This document shows, in pieces, positions 38,644-47,908 of a DNA stretch of 64,000 bases (its first letter is position 1; each line of letters opens with the position of its first letter). The stretch lies in contig JAUSLJ010000005.1 in the NCBI GenBank assembly GCA_030646715.1, positions 1 to 64,000 of the forward strand, written 5' to 3'. The stretch comes from Agitococcus sp. Lineage in GTDB: Bacteria; Pseudomonadota; Gammaproteobacteria; Pseudomonadales; Moraxellaceae. Below the pieces are notes generated by a model. That model did not search any database and had not been told where the DNA came from. It was given only the letters and a program-made list of their open reading frames with translations. The position numbers and the translations under genes were made by a program.

Positions 38644-39900
38644 TTACTCGTGGGTTAATACCGACAAATCGCCAATCACCGCTAAAATCTGGTAAGAGGC
38701 GAGGCTTTTATCTTGCTCACTGAATAATAGATTAATTTTAGCCGATAACAGTTCACGTTCCGCATTTAATAAGTCTAAGGTGGTGCGAGTGCCTACATTT
38801 AGCTCTTTACGTGTACTATCTAAAGCCAGTTCTGCGGCATTTACTTGCGCTTGATAAGCAGGAACACGGGCACTGGCGGCGAGCCAATGTTGCCATGAGG
38901 TCGTCATTTTCTGCTTAACTTCGGCGATAATGTTTTCGGTATTTCGCTGTGCGGCAGAGGTGTATGCACTGGCTTCATTGACTTTAGCAATACTGCGGCC
39001 ACCTTCGTATAGAGGTACTTGTGCTTTGATATAAACCCCCCAACCATTCATGCGGTCATAGCCAAAGTCAGTGTTGTCTTGAGTGGTAGCGCGGGCTTCG
39101 GCAGTCACGCGTACTTTTTTTTCCGCTTCGGCTAAATGAATGGTTTTTTGTGCGGCTAATGTTTCTTCTTGCGCGGCTTTAATAGAAGGAGATTGCAAGG
39201 ACTTTTCTAGCGCAGCATTTAAGTCCGCAGGAATGGCTAATACAGGTAAATCTGAGCTGACATTGTGTGCTGTTGCGCCTGTCACGCGAAAAAACTGTGC
39301 TTCACTTACCGCAATATTGGCTTGTGCTTGGGCAATTTGAGCTTCGCCTTCGGCTAAACGTGCCGCCGCTTGTGCCGTATCCGTTTTAGTGACTTCGCCT
39401 GCTTTAAAGCGTTTATCGGCATCCGTTTTCGCTTGTTGTAACGTTTTAAGGGATTGTTGATATAAAGCTAATAAAGATTGGTCACGAACAATTGCGGCAT
39501 AAGCGGCAATCGCTTGAATGGCGATATTGACGCGTAGTTCTTCCCGATGTTGCTCACTGACGGAAACATTGAGTTTGGCAATATCAACCGCCGTATTGAG
39601 CGCACCTGAGGTATAAAGCGGCTGACTCAGTAACAAGTTAATCGTATTTGGCCAACGGCCACCCGACTCAGGAAAAGGTGCGGTCGTTTCTAAGCTCGAA
39701 CGACCTATTTCACCTGATAGCCATAATTGTGGCTTTAATGCACTTTCGCTGACGCTAACATTCGCTTGTTTCGCGACGATGTTTTGTTCTGCGGCTTGAA
39801 GCTGTGGATGATAGGCGAGAGCTAATTTAACGGTTTCGGGTAAGTTCTGTGCTTGTGCCAATAGTGGCAAATACATCAGACTCAACAACAGCTTTCTCAT
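38644..39900 (-). CDS. TolC-family outer-membrane factor
   Basis: A 418-residue outer-membrane channel of tripartite efflux pumps. A signal peptide (MRKLLLSL, ending LLAQAQ) precedes two related halves of long amphipathic helices and barrel strands, as usual for TolC/OprM-type proteins. Its start overlaps the tetR stop in an ATGA arrangement (39897-39900). With the divergent emrAB-like genes it makes a complete pump. It is also the only TolC homologue in the window that could serve the type I secretion system, but that would be in trans. Confidence 0.9.
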   Translation of the reverse strand: MRKLLLSLMYLPLLAQAQNLPETVKLALAYHPQLQAAEQNIVAKQANVSVSESALKPQLWLSGEIGRSSLETTAPFPESGGRWPNTINLLLSQPLYTSGALNTAVDIAKLNVSVSEQHREELRVNIAIQAIAAYAAIVRDQSLLALYQQSLKTLQQAKTDADKRFKAGEVTKTDTAQAAARLAEGEAQIAQAQANIAVSEAQFFRVTGATAHNVSSDLPVLAIPADLNAALEKSLQSPSIKAAQEETLAAQKTIHLAEAEKKVRVTAEARATTQDNTDFGYDRMNGWGVYIKAQVPLYEGGRSIAKVNEASAYTSAAQRNTENIIAEVKQKMTTSWQHWLAASARVPAYQAQVNAAELALDSTRKELNVGTRTTLDLLNAERELLSAKINLLFSEQDKSLASYQILAVIGDLSVLTHE

Positions 39901-40538
39901 ACCTGATAGCCTCGTAAAAAGACCCGTATTGCTTCTTTAATATAATTTTCACGATTGAGATGGTCAGGAAAGGCAGGTAAACCTAATAGCGCACGCCATT
40001 GAACGTGACCTTTGATCATCTCCATAAATTGAATTGCGGCGATGTCAGGGTGAGGGCAATTCATCAGACCCGCTTGATGGTGGCGTTGTAGAAAATCAGC
40101 CAATAAGCCTAAGCCGTGTTTAGGGCCTGTGCGGTAGGCCATTTCGGCCAAATCAGGAAAGCGTGCCGCTTCGGCAACTAATGCGCGAATCATGGCAATG
40201 CGTTCAGGGTCAACAAAGGCTACTAAGACGCGTTCCGCAAATTGGGTTAATGTTTGTTCGAGATTGTCGCTGAGTTCATTAGGAATCTGTAATGTCGCTA
40301 AAAAAACCTGACAATGTGTGCCAAACATCTCAGCAAATAAGCCTTCTTTACTGCCAAAGTATTTATAAACACTGGCTTTAGAGCCGCCTGTCCGTTGGAC
40401 AACTTCATCAATGCTCGTGCCAGCATAGCCTTTTTCTAAAAAAATCTGTCGTGCTGCGTCTAACAAGGCATCTCGGCGTAATTCACCGCGGGGAGTGGCG
40501 GGACAGCAGGAAAAACTGAGTTTTATTTTTTTCATCAT
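39897..40538 (-). CDS. TetR-family repressor of the EmrAB-TolC pump
   Basis: A 213-residue TetR regulator. The HTH is TSIDEVVQRTGGSKASVYKYF, followed by an AefR/AcrR-like ligand domain. It is divergent from the emrA-like gene and co-transcribed with the tolC-like gene through an ATGA overlap. The palindrome at 40556-40571 lies in the 88-base divergent region. The expected role is drug-inducible repression of both transcripts. Confidence 0.9.
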   Translation of the reverse strand: MMKKIKLSFSCCPATPRGELRRDALLDAARQIFLEKGYAGTSIDEVVQRTGGSKASVYKYFGSKEGLFAEMFGTHCQVFLATLQIPNELSDNLEQTLTQFAERVLVAFVDPERIAMIRALVAEAARFPDLAEMAYRTGPKHGLGLLADFLQRHHQAGLMNCPHPDIAAIQFMEMIKGHVQWRALLGLPAFPDHLNRENYIKEAIRVFLRGYQV

Positions 40539-40555
40539 AATAACTTGAATTGAAC

Positions 40556-40571
40556 TGTACTGTTCAGTACA
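40556..40571. promoter_or_regulatory. TetR operator for the efflux pump
   Basis: TGTACTG-TT-CAGTACA is a perfect inverted repeat in the divergent region between the tetR and emrA-like genes. The GTAC-core form is common for AcrR/TetR-type repressors of pumps. Confidence 0.8.
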
Positions 40572-40626
40572 TTATCAGCCAGCATCATAAAATACAAGCC
40601 AACTATTCACCTTTGAGTCCCGACTT

Positions 40627-41655
40627 ATGAGTAACGCATCATCGCAAAAGTTACCGTTTATTATTATTGGCTTGTTAGTCATTGCTGTGATTGGTTTGGG
40701 CATACGTTGGTATAGTTATGGCCGTTTTCATGAGACCACCGATAACGCTTATATTCGAGCTGACACCACATTTATTACGCCGCGTGTCGGCGGTGAGATT
40801 GTGCAATTGTTAGTCAAAAATAATCAAGCCGTTAAAGCAGGCGATTTACTGCTAAAAATTGAAGATGCCGATTATCAAGCGAAAGTAGCAAATGCTAAAG
40901 CGATAGTAGCCATGCGTGAAGCGGCGTTAGCCACCAACGGCCAACAAGAAAATACCCAAGGCGAATTAATTAATGAAGCCCAAGCCAATCTCCAAGCTGC
41001 TAAAGCGGAAGAGTTAAGATTGCAACAAGAATGGCAACGGGCAAAAGCCTTAGTCGCGGAAGGTGTGGCGACGAAACAGCGTTTAGAAAGTGCGGTTGCT
41101 GCTTATCAATCAGCCGTCGCCAACAGTCAACGTGCTGCGGCAAGTATTGCTGCCGCGCAAGCGCAAAAGAAAAGTGTGGGGTCGGGGCGTGAACAAGCCT
41201 TAGCGGAAATAGCAGCGGCAAAAGCCACACTGAAACTCGCTGAATTAGATTTGGCGGCCACCGAAGTGCGTGCGCCGATTGATGGCGTGATTGGCAATTT
41301 AGCCGCCCGTTTGGGCAGTCGTGTCGTTGGTGGTAGTCGTTTGTTAGCCATTGTGCCGTTAGCGAATGTCTTTGTTGAAGCTAACTTTAAAGAAACGCAA
41401 TTAACCCAAATGCAAGTCGGTCAACGTGCCGAAATTAAAGTCGATGCCTATCCTAAACAACATTTTCTGGGTCATATTCAAAGTGTGTCGCCTGCCTCGG
41501 GTGCGGAGTTTGCGTTGTTGCCGCCAGACAATGCCACAGGTAACTTTAATAAAATTGTCCAGCGTTTATCGGTAAAAGTGTTACTAGATAGCGGCAATGA
41601 ATTGTTGGTATTAAGGCCGGGAATGTCGGCTGAAGTGACGGTAAGTCTCAAATGA
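40627..41655 (+). CDS. EmrA-type membrane fusion protein
   Basis: A 342-residue periplasmic adaptor for a drug-efflux pump. One N-terminal transmembrane helix (about 10-27) is followed by a lipoyl half (FITPRVGGEIVQLLVKNN), a long helical hairpin rich in alanine and glutamine (about 90-215), and the second lipoyl half (VRAPIDGVIGNLAARLGSRV). The short N-terminus separates it from the HlyD-type adaptor at 2744. The stop overlaps the emrB start (ATGA at 41652-41655). Confidence 0.92.
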   Translation: MSNASSQKLPFIIIGLLVIAVIGLGIRWYSYGRFHETTDNAYIRADTTFITPRVGGEIVQLLVKNNQAVKAGDLLLKIEDADYQAKVANAKAIVAMREAALATNGQQENTQGELINEAQANLQAAKAEELRLQQEWQRAKALVAEGVATKQRLESAVAAYQSAVANSQRAAASIAAAQAQKKSVGSGREQALAEIAAAKATLKLAELDLAATEVRAPIDGVIGNLAARLGSRVVGGSRLLAIVPLANVFVEANFKETQLTQMQVGQRAEIKVDAYPKQHFLGHIQSVSPASGAEFALLPPDNATGNFNKIVQRLSVKVLLDSGNELLVLRPGMSAEVTVSLK

Positions 41656-43208
41656 CCACGACTTCGGCTGAAACCCCCGAGCAAAAAGCCGCGTATAAAA
41701 GGGCATGGATTGCCTTTTGTGCGTTGATTTTTGGCAATTTTATGGCGATTTTAGACATTCAAATCGTTGCCAGTTCGTTAAATGAATTACAAGCGGGCAT
41801 GAGTGCCAGTTCGAGTGAAATAGCATGGGTGCAAACCAGTTATTTAATTGCTGAAGTGATCGCGATTCCATTATCGAGTTATTTATCGCGCATGATGTCT
41901 ACGCGTATTTATTTTGTCATTAGTGCAACAGGATTTGCTTTGGCCAGTTTGGCCTGTGCCTTTGCATGGAGTTTACCGTCGTTATTAGTGTTTAGAGCGA
42001 TTCAAGGCTTTTTGGGCGGCGGGATGATTCCAACGACGATGGCCGCGTTGTTCATGCTGTTCCCTCCTGAAAAACGCATGATGCCGATTGTGTTAGTTAG
42101 TATGGCTTCCACGCTTGCACCTGCGGTTGGACCAACCTTGGGCGGCTTTTTGACCAATCATTTTTCGTGGCATTGGATGTTTTTAATCAATCTTGCCCCT
42201 GCGTTAATCATTGCCAGTATCGTTTGGGCGTATTTGGACATTGATAAACCTGACTGGAAGCTATGGCACGTTATTGATTGGTTGGGCTTGTTAAGCATGG
42301 CCTTATTTTTAGGCAGTTTGGAATACACGCTTGATGAAGGCCCTCGCCATGATTGGTTTGCCGAAGAAGCGGTTGTAATCAGTAGCGTCATCGGATTGCT
42401 CGGTGGCCTTGTCTTTTTTTGGCGTAGTTTTACCAATGCCAACCCGATTGTGAATTTACGCGTTTTTGCTAATCGTAACTTTGCCATTGGTTCAGTCATT
42501 TCCTTTGTTGTCGGTGTCAGTTTATACGGCATGGTCTATTTAGTGCCTTTGTTTTTGGGTAAAGTTCGCGGCTTTAACAGCTTACAAATTGGTGAAATTA
42601 TGATGGTGATGGGCATTGCTATGTTTATTACCGCACCGCACATTGGCCGATTATCAGCAAAAATGGATACCCGTATATTGGTCGGCATTGGTCTGATTAC
42701 GGCTTCATTTGGTGTGTGGATGAACTCACACATGACCCCTTTAGCGGGCATGGAAGAATTGTTTTGGCCACAAATTTTACGCGGTGTCGGTTTAATGTGT
42801 GCCATGATTGTGATGTCGCAATTGGCTTTAAGTACCTTGCCAATGACGGAAATGAAAAACGGCAGTGCTTTGTTTAATCTGACCCGTAATATTGGCGGCG
42901 CAATGGGTTTGGCGGTGATTAACACCATTATGGATTGGCGTTATGCTTTTCACTGGCAGCATTTAGCGGCACTTACTGACCCAACACGTGCGCCTGTCCA
43001 AGATATGTTAGAGCAGAGTGGGGCGTTTTTAGCGGGTAATTTGGGCGAAAACGGCCAACAAGCGGCACTTGCCTTGTTGCAGCAAAAAGTTTCTATACAA
43101 GCAACAACATTGGCGTTTAATGATGTGACAATGCTGTTATCTGCATTGATTTTAAGTGTATTGTTATTTTTGCCATTTATTAAAAAAGCGCAACCGATGA
43201 TGAAGTAA
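41652..43208 (+). CDS. EmrB-type MFS drug exporter (DHA2, 14-TMS)
   Basis: A 518-residue major facilitator of the DHA2 family with about 14 membrane helices. Its early motif is MAILDIQIVASSLNELQ, and the antiporter motif C is GPTLGGFLTN. It couples proton entry to export of hydrophobic drugs through the EmrA and TolC partners. Translational overlap with emrA is conserved in such operons. The transcript ends at the hairpin at 43216. Confidence 0.92.
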   Translation: MTTTSAETPEQKAAYKRAWIAFCALIFGNFMAILDIQIVASSLNELQAGMSASSSEIAWVQTSYLIAEVIAIPLSSYLSRMMSTRIYFVISATGFALASLACAFAWSLPSLLVFRAIQGFLGGGMIPTTMAALFMLFPPEKRMMPIVLVSMASTLAPAVGPTLGGFLTNHFSWHWMFLINLAPALIIASIVWAYLDIDKPDWKLWHVIDWLGLLSMALFLGSLEYTLDEGPRHDWFAEEAVVISSVIGLLGGLVFFWRSFTNANPIVNLRVFANRNFAIGSVISFVVGVSLYGMVYLVPLFLGKVRGFNSLQIGEIMMVMGIAMFITAPHIGRLSAKMDTRILVGIGLITASFGVWMNSHMTPLAGMEELFWPQILRGVGLMCAMIVMSQLALSTLPMTEMKNGSALFNLTRNIGGAMGLAVINTIMDWRYAFHWQHLAALTDPTRAPVQDMLEQSGAFLAGNLGENGQQAALALLQQKVSIQATTLAFNDVTMLLSALILSVLLFLPFIKKAQPMMK

Positions 43209-43210
43209 CT

Positions 43211-43268
43211 GTAGGGGCGAATTTATTCGCCTTTTTTATCTGTCATGGGCGAATACATTCGCCCCTAC
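43211..43268. repeat. Nested inverted repeat, GGGCGAAT family
   Basis: Outer twelve-base arms GTAGGGGCGAAT and ATTCGCCCCTAC enclose two GGGCGAAT/ATTCGCCC hairpins. The same core occurs at 32584-32601. Confidence 0.8.
43216..43237 (+). terminator. Terminator after emrB-like gene
   Basis: GGCGAAT-TT-ATTCGCC is followed by TTTTTT. It forms part of the dispersed repeat at 43211-43268. Confidence 0.82.
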
Positions 43269-43285
43269 AATCATCTTGAGTCCTT

Positions 43286-44551
43286 ATGACCATCAATCAA
43301 TATTACGGCAAAAACGCAGTCTATGCCCAAGCAGGCGGCGCGACGGCCATGCTCAATACCTCCGCAGCAGGCGTTATTCAGGCATGGCAACAACATGCGC
43401 CTTCTGATGCCGTTTTATATGCCGCGCATGAAGGCATATTAGGCGTACTAGCCGAGCGTTTATTTGATGTCACTCATCTTGCTGAACATAAATTACAGGG
43501 CTTAGCGCAAAGTCCCTCGGCAGCTTTTGGCACGTGTCGTCATGTTTTACAGCCTAATGAAGCACAGCGATTAGTTGATGTGTTACGCGCCCACGATATT
43601 GGCTATTTTTTTTATAATGGTGGCGGTGGGGCTGCGCGAGCGTGTCAGGATGTACTGGCGGTTGCGGTACAGTTTTCGTATCCATTAAATGCGATTCATA
43701 TTCCGAAAACCATTGATAATGATTTACCTGCAACTGATTGCAGTATTGGTTTTGGTTCGGCTGCCAAATATTTAGCTACGTCATTACGCGAAGCGAGTTT
43801 GGATTTAGCATCCGTGGCCAGTAGCTCTAGCAAAGTGTTTATCTTGGAGACAATGGGGCGTTATAGCGGTTGGTTGACCCTTGCTTGTGGTTTGGCATTT
43901 CAACATGACACTAAACAGGCCTATTTATTATTGTTACCAGAGCTTCCTTTTGATGAGCAGCGATTTTTAGATCGGGTTGAACAAACAATTGAGACGTATG
44001 GTTATTGTGTGGTCGCCGTTGCTGAAGGTGTAGTTGATAGTCAGGGTAAAACCCTACACGCATCAGGCCTGCAAGATGCCGCAGGTGACCGCCAATTAGG
44101 TGGAATTGCCCCCATGCTGGCAGCGTTGATTTCTTCTAAGTTAGGCCATAAATGTCATTGGTCAGTCGCCGATTATTTGCAGCGTTCGGCGCGACATTTA
44201 GCCTCGCTGGTTGATTCAGAGCAAGCATTAGCAACAGGTAAAGCCGCAGTCACACTGGCTTTACAGGGACGAATAAATTTTAGCCCGATTATTCAACGTC
44301 TAGCCGATAACCCGTATCAATGGCAGATTCAGCCTGTGCCATTAGTTGAAGTTGCTGCACCTGAACGACGCGTGCCACTTGAGTTTTTGACCGTTGATGG
44401 TTGGCAGTTAAGTGAGGCAGGGAGGGCGTATTTATTGCCGTTGATTCAAGGGCAAGCACCCGTCGTGTTTGAAGAGGGTTTGCCTTTGTATCCGCAGTTG
44501 AACTTACCCTTCGTGGTGAAAAAGTTGGCAGAATTTGAAGTGGTGATTTGA
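43286..44551 (+). CDS. Phosphofructokinase, PPi-dependent type
   Basis: A 421-residue PFK. The active-site block is PKTIDNDLPATD, where a lysine precedes TIDND as in pyrophosphate-dependent enzymes; ATP-dependent PFKs have glycine there. The nucleotide loop reads NGGGGAARAC rather than the GGDGS of ATP enzymes, and MGRYSGWL provides substrate-binding residues. It would phosphorylate fructose-6-phosphate reversibly with pyrophosphate. No other glycolytic gene is adjacent. The loop's alteration makes the phosphoryl donor slightly uncertain. Confidence 0.88.
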   Translation: MTINQYYGKNAVYAQAGGATAMLNTSAAGVIQAWQQHAPSDAVLYAAHEGILGVLAERLFDVTHLAEHKLQGLAQSPSAAFGTCRHVLQPNEAQRLVDVLRAHDIGYFFYNGGGGAARACQDVLAVAVQFSYPLNAIHIPKTIDNDLPATDCSIGFGSAAKYLATSLREASLDLASVASSSSKVFILETMGRYSGWLTLACGLAFQHDTKQAYLLLLPELPFDEQRFLDRVEQTIETYGYCVVAVAEGVVDSQGKTLHASGLQDAAGDRQLGGIAPMLAALISSKLGHKCHWSVADYLQRSARHLASLVDSEQALATGKAAVTLALQGRINFSPIIQRLADNPYQWQIQPVPLVEVAAPERRVPLEFLTVDGWQLSEAGRAYLLPLIQGQAPVVFEEGLPLYPQLNLPFVVKKLAEFEVVI

Positions 44552-44567
44552 AGTAAATCCCCTCTAA

Positions 44568-44595
44568 CTCCCCTTTACCAAAGGGGGAGAACTTT
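44568..44595. terminator. Hairpin terminator between PFK and kinase genes
   Basis: CTCCCCTTT pairs with AAAGGGGGAG around a short loop and is followed by a short T-run; it separates convergent genes and may be bidirectional. Confidence 0.6.
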
Positions 44596-44604
44596 TTACC
44601 TTGG

Positions 44605-47600
44605 CTAAGCCTGCCAAAAACTAGACAGTTTATTTTTAATATCATCAAACAAAAAAGGTTTTGATAAAAAGTCATTCATGCCTGCGGCTAAACACCGCTC
44701 GCGGTCAGTCTCAAAGGCATTAGCTGTCAGTGCAATAATAAACGGTTGCGCAATCAATGGTAGCTCGCGAATAATCCGTGTCGCGGCAAGGCCATCTATT
44801 TCAGGCATTTGCACGTCCATAAACACCAAATCGAAATCATGGATTTGTACTAAGTCGATGGCTTCTCGGCCGTTGGTGGCGACATCGGCATTAATGCCTA
44901 AGTTCGCTAAAAATTTGCGCATAATCACTAAATTAACGACGTTATCATCAACGACCAAGACTTTCGGTAAGCGTTGGTTAGAAGAGTTAAAGACTGTGTA
45001 CTGAGCCTCATCGGGTAGTTGTTGTGTTATCCCCAACAATACATGAAAGGCAAAAGTCGAGCCTTTACCACTTTCGCTGTTAACACTAATCGTCCCGCCC
45101 ATCGCTTCCGCCAAACGTGCACAAATGGCGAGGCCTAGACCGCTACCGCCATATTGTCGTGTCGTTGACGAGTCCACTTGCGAGAATACTTTAAATAAAC
45201 GATCCATACGCTCAGGAGGAATACCAATTCCTGTATCAGTCACACTGACATGGAGCATAAATTGCGCGTTATTGACGGGCGAGCAATTCGCATTGACCGT
45301 CACTTGTCCTTGTCGGGTGAATTTCAAGGCATTACCAATTAAATTGGCGATAATTTGCCGTAGTCGTAGATGATCACCTTCTGCAATCTGTGGTAAATCA
45401 GTGGCGTATTGGCCTGTTAACGTGAGTGATTTTTTTTCCGCGAGAGGGCGATAGAGTGTGAGAATACTGTCGAGTTCTTTGTGTAATAAAAAGGGGCGAT
45501 GTTCCAGTTCCAATTTACCTGCTTCAATTTTGGATAAATCTAAAATGTCATTAATCAGTATTAATAATGCATCACTGCTGGTGCGAATAGCACTGATATA
45601 ATCTTGCTGCTCAGGATTCAGATGGCTCATTTCTAAGAGTTGCGCCATGCCAATAATGCCATTCACAGGCGTGCGAATTTCATGGCTCATCATCGCCAAA
45701 AATTCACTTTTGGCTTTTGTCGCTGAATTTGCTTGTTCAAGGGCGGTTTGTAACTCATTGGTTCGATGTAAAACTTTCGCTTCTAACTCAATAGTCAACT
45801 GTTGCAGTTGTTGATTAGAGTTTTGCAGTTCTTGGGTTTTTTCGGCCAGCAGCCGTTCAGACTGTTTACGCGCGCTAATATCACGAATAAAGCCGCCAAA
45901 CAGGGATTGGCCATTGACGACGACATGACTAAACGATAGCTCAATGGGAAAGACATGGCCATTGGCATGTAAACCTTGTGTTTCTATGGTGCGCCAGTTG
46001 AGATTGCCTTTACCCGTCGTCAAATAGCGATTAAATCCCTGTAAATGTGCAGAGCGTAGATGTAGTGGTTGTAAGAACGTCACATTTTTACTCCGTACAG
46101 TCGACGATTCATAACCAAAAATAGTCATCAGTGCGGGGTTGGTATATTGAATATCGCCCTTGGCATCTAAGACAATCACTACATCAGTGGTTGTTTCCCA
46201 TAACATGCGAAAGCGTTCTTCGCTGAGGCTTAAGGCTTGTTGCGTTAAGGTGAGTTGTTGAATTTGTTGTTGTAGTGCCAGCTCTGCTTGTTTGGCTTTG
46301 GTAATGTCGCGAATAGTCGCTTGTACGATTTTTTTACCTGCGATCGTCAGGATGGTGAGTTGGACATCGCATGGAAACTCTTCACCATTAAGGCGTTTAT
46401 GCGTCCACTCAAAAAAATGAGAGCCTTCACGCAAGGCAATATCAGCCACCGCGCGTGCTTTTTCTGTGGATAATCGGCCATCGGGTTGATAAGTGGGTGA
46501 TAAGTCTAAAGGACCAAGCAAAATAAACTCGGCTTCCGTAGGAACGGCAAATAACGCAAGAGCGGCTTGATTGCCCGAAGTAAATGTTTTTAAGGTTTCA
46601 GGTTCACTGGTCATAAGTGCGTCTTTACTTTGAGTAAATAATAGACGGTGACGTTCCTCACTTTCACGGAGGCGATCTTCGGCGCGTTTGCGTTCAAGGG
46701 CAATGGCAGCGAGTTGCGCGGAGCTGGCAACGGTTTCAATGTCATGGTGGGTTGGGGTGTATGGGTGATGATGGTACATGGCAAAAGTACCGAGTATTTC
46801 CCCATTGCTATTTAAGATAGGCTCTGACCAACAAGAGCCGATGTGCGCCATTGCTGCTAATTCTTTATAGTCCTGCCATAGCGGATCTGTTTGAATATCC
46901 GTGACAATGACCCGCTGTTTTAAATAGGCAGCAGTACCGCATGAGCCAGCTTGAGAGCCAATCGCTTCGCCATGAACAGCATCGGTATAAAATTTAGGAA
47001 GTGATGGCGCACTGGCAACCGATAAATGAATACCATCATCATCTAACAATAAAATAGAGCACAACATTGGTGAATGTGCGCTTTCAATATCAGAAACAAT
47101 CGTCGCTAAGATATGGCTGATAGGAGCACCATCCATAATTAATGACAGCACTTTCGTTCGGGATTCATGACGAATTTTGGTGAGTTTTTGCTCGGTAATG
47201 TCTTCACAAATGCCTAATAAAAAATCCGTTTTTCCATCATGGGGATTGATGATGGGGACTTTTTTCGTGTGCAGTAACATCGTGCCACGACTTTTGGTTT
47301 GACAAAGTTCTTCCTTGATTTCAAGGAGGTGTTGATTGTCGGCAACACATTGGTCGTCGGCTAAATATAAGTCTGCTTGTTCTTTAGGCCATAAATCATG
47401 AGTAGTCTTGCCAACCACTATTTCTTTAGGTACTTCAAAAATACTTTCTGCTGCTTTATTCCATTCGGTAATCCGAAAGTTGTCGCGCGAGTTTTTCACA
47501 AACATGGCAATGGGGATGTTGTCGATTAAGGTGTGCAGAAAAGAATTTTCCGTTTCAAGCTGTGTGATTTGTTGACTGAATAAGGTATTTTTAGCTTCGA

Positions 47601-47706
47601 GTTGCGAAACATAGAGGCTTAATTCATCAATAGTTTTAGCGTTCTCAACAGGAGAGCCAACGATTGTTGGTATGACTTTTTCAGTATCAGACGAACGTTT
47701 TCCCAT
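44605..47706 (-). CDS. Hybrid sensor kinase with PAS-GAF-PAS-PAS sensors and receiver
   Basis: A 1,033-residue soluble sensor with no membrane helix. A short coiled coil (about 25-55) leads to a first PAS domain (about 55-175), a GAF domain (about 185-345; GSCGTAAYLKQRVIV), two further PAS domains (about 350-475 and 490-615), a coiled-coil linker, the histidine box MMSHEIRTPVNG (about 673), a complete ATPase domain (NLIGNALKFT, DTGIGIP, GGSGLGLAI) and a receiver (LVFMDVQMPEIDG). GAF and PAS domains suggest sensing of a small ligand, redox state or light. No output regulator is adjacent. Confidence 0.93.
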   Translation of the reverse strand: MGKRSSDTEKVIPTIVGSPVENAKTIDELSLYVSQLEAKNTLFSQQITQLETENSFLHTLIDNIPIAMFVKNSRDNFRITEWNKAAESIFEVPKEIVVGKTTHDLWPKEQADLYLADDQCVADNQHLLEIKEELCQTKSRGTMLLHTKKVPIINPHDGKTDFLLGICEDITEQKLTKIRHESRTKVLSLIMDGAPISHILATIVSDIESAHSPMLCSILLLDDDGIHLSVASAPSLPKFYTDAVHGEAIGSQAGSCGTAAYLKQRVIVTDIQTDPLWQDYKELAAMAHIGSCWSEPILNSNGEILGTFAMYHHHPYTPTHHDIETVASSAQLAAIALERKRAEDRLRESEERHRLLFTQSKDALMTSEPETLKTFTSGNQAALALFAVPTEAEFILLGPLDLSPTYQPDGRLSTEKARAVADIALREGSHFFEWTHKRLNGEEFPCDVQLTILTIAGKKIVQATIRDITKAKQAELALQQQIQQLTLTQQALSLSEERFRMLWETTTDVVIVLDAKGDIQYTNPALMTIFGYESSTVRSKNVTFLQPLHLRSAHLQGFNRYLTTGKGNLNWRTIETQGLHANGHVFPIELSFSHVVVNGQSLFGGFIRDISARKQSERLLAEKTQELQNSNQQLQQLTIELEAKVLHRTNELQTALEQANSATKAKSEFLAMMSHEIRTPVNGIIGMAQLLEMSHLNPEQQDYISAIRTSSDALLILINDILDLSKIEAGKLELEHRPFLLHKELDSILTLYRPLAEKKSLTLTGQYATDLPQIAEGDHLRLRQIIANLIGNALKFTRQGQVTVNANCSPVNNAQFMLHVSVTDTGIGIPPERMDRLFKVFSQVDSSTTRQYGGSGLGLAICARLAEAMGGTISVNSESGKGSTFAFHVLLGITQQLPDEAQYTVFNSSNQRLPKVLVVDDNVVNLVIMRKFLANLGINADVATNGREAIDLVQIHDFDLVFMDVQMPEIDGLAATRIIRELPLIAQPFIIALTANAFETDRERCLAAGMNDFLSKPFLFDDIKNKLSSFWQA

Positions 47707-47860
47707 GTTGTTAGCTTCCTGCGCATCAGGGAGGGTTTTTTTAGTTATTGAGCCAAAAGCGCAAGGCGCTATTAATTAAATAGACTATACCTCAATGTTG
47801 TGGATTGCCAATTTTTTGCGGTGGATTATAAAAAATATCCCGTTGGATAGATTTTTAGAC

Positions 47861-47896
47861 AAAACAAAGCCGACATTAAGTCGGCTTTGTTTTTTA
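47861..47896. terminator. Strong bidirectional terminator
   Basis: AAAACAAAGCCGAC pairs with GTCGGCTTTGTTTT around five bases. It ends maeB on the minus strand, and the adenine tract makes the reverse reading plausible too. Confidence 0.92.
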
Positions 47897-47908
47897 CTCT
47901 ACAAGCAA

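Noticed and set aside
38644-39900. TolC-like protein as the dedicated channel of the RTX exporter
   Set aside because: It is overlapped by its own tetR gene and divergent from emrAB, 34 kb away from the RTX locus; use by both is possible but unsupported.
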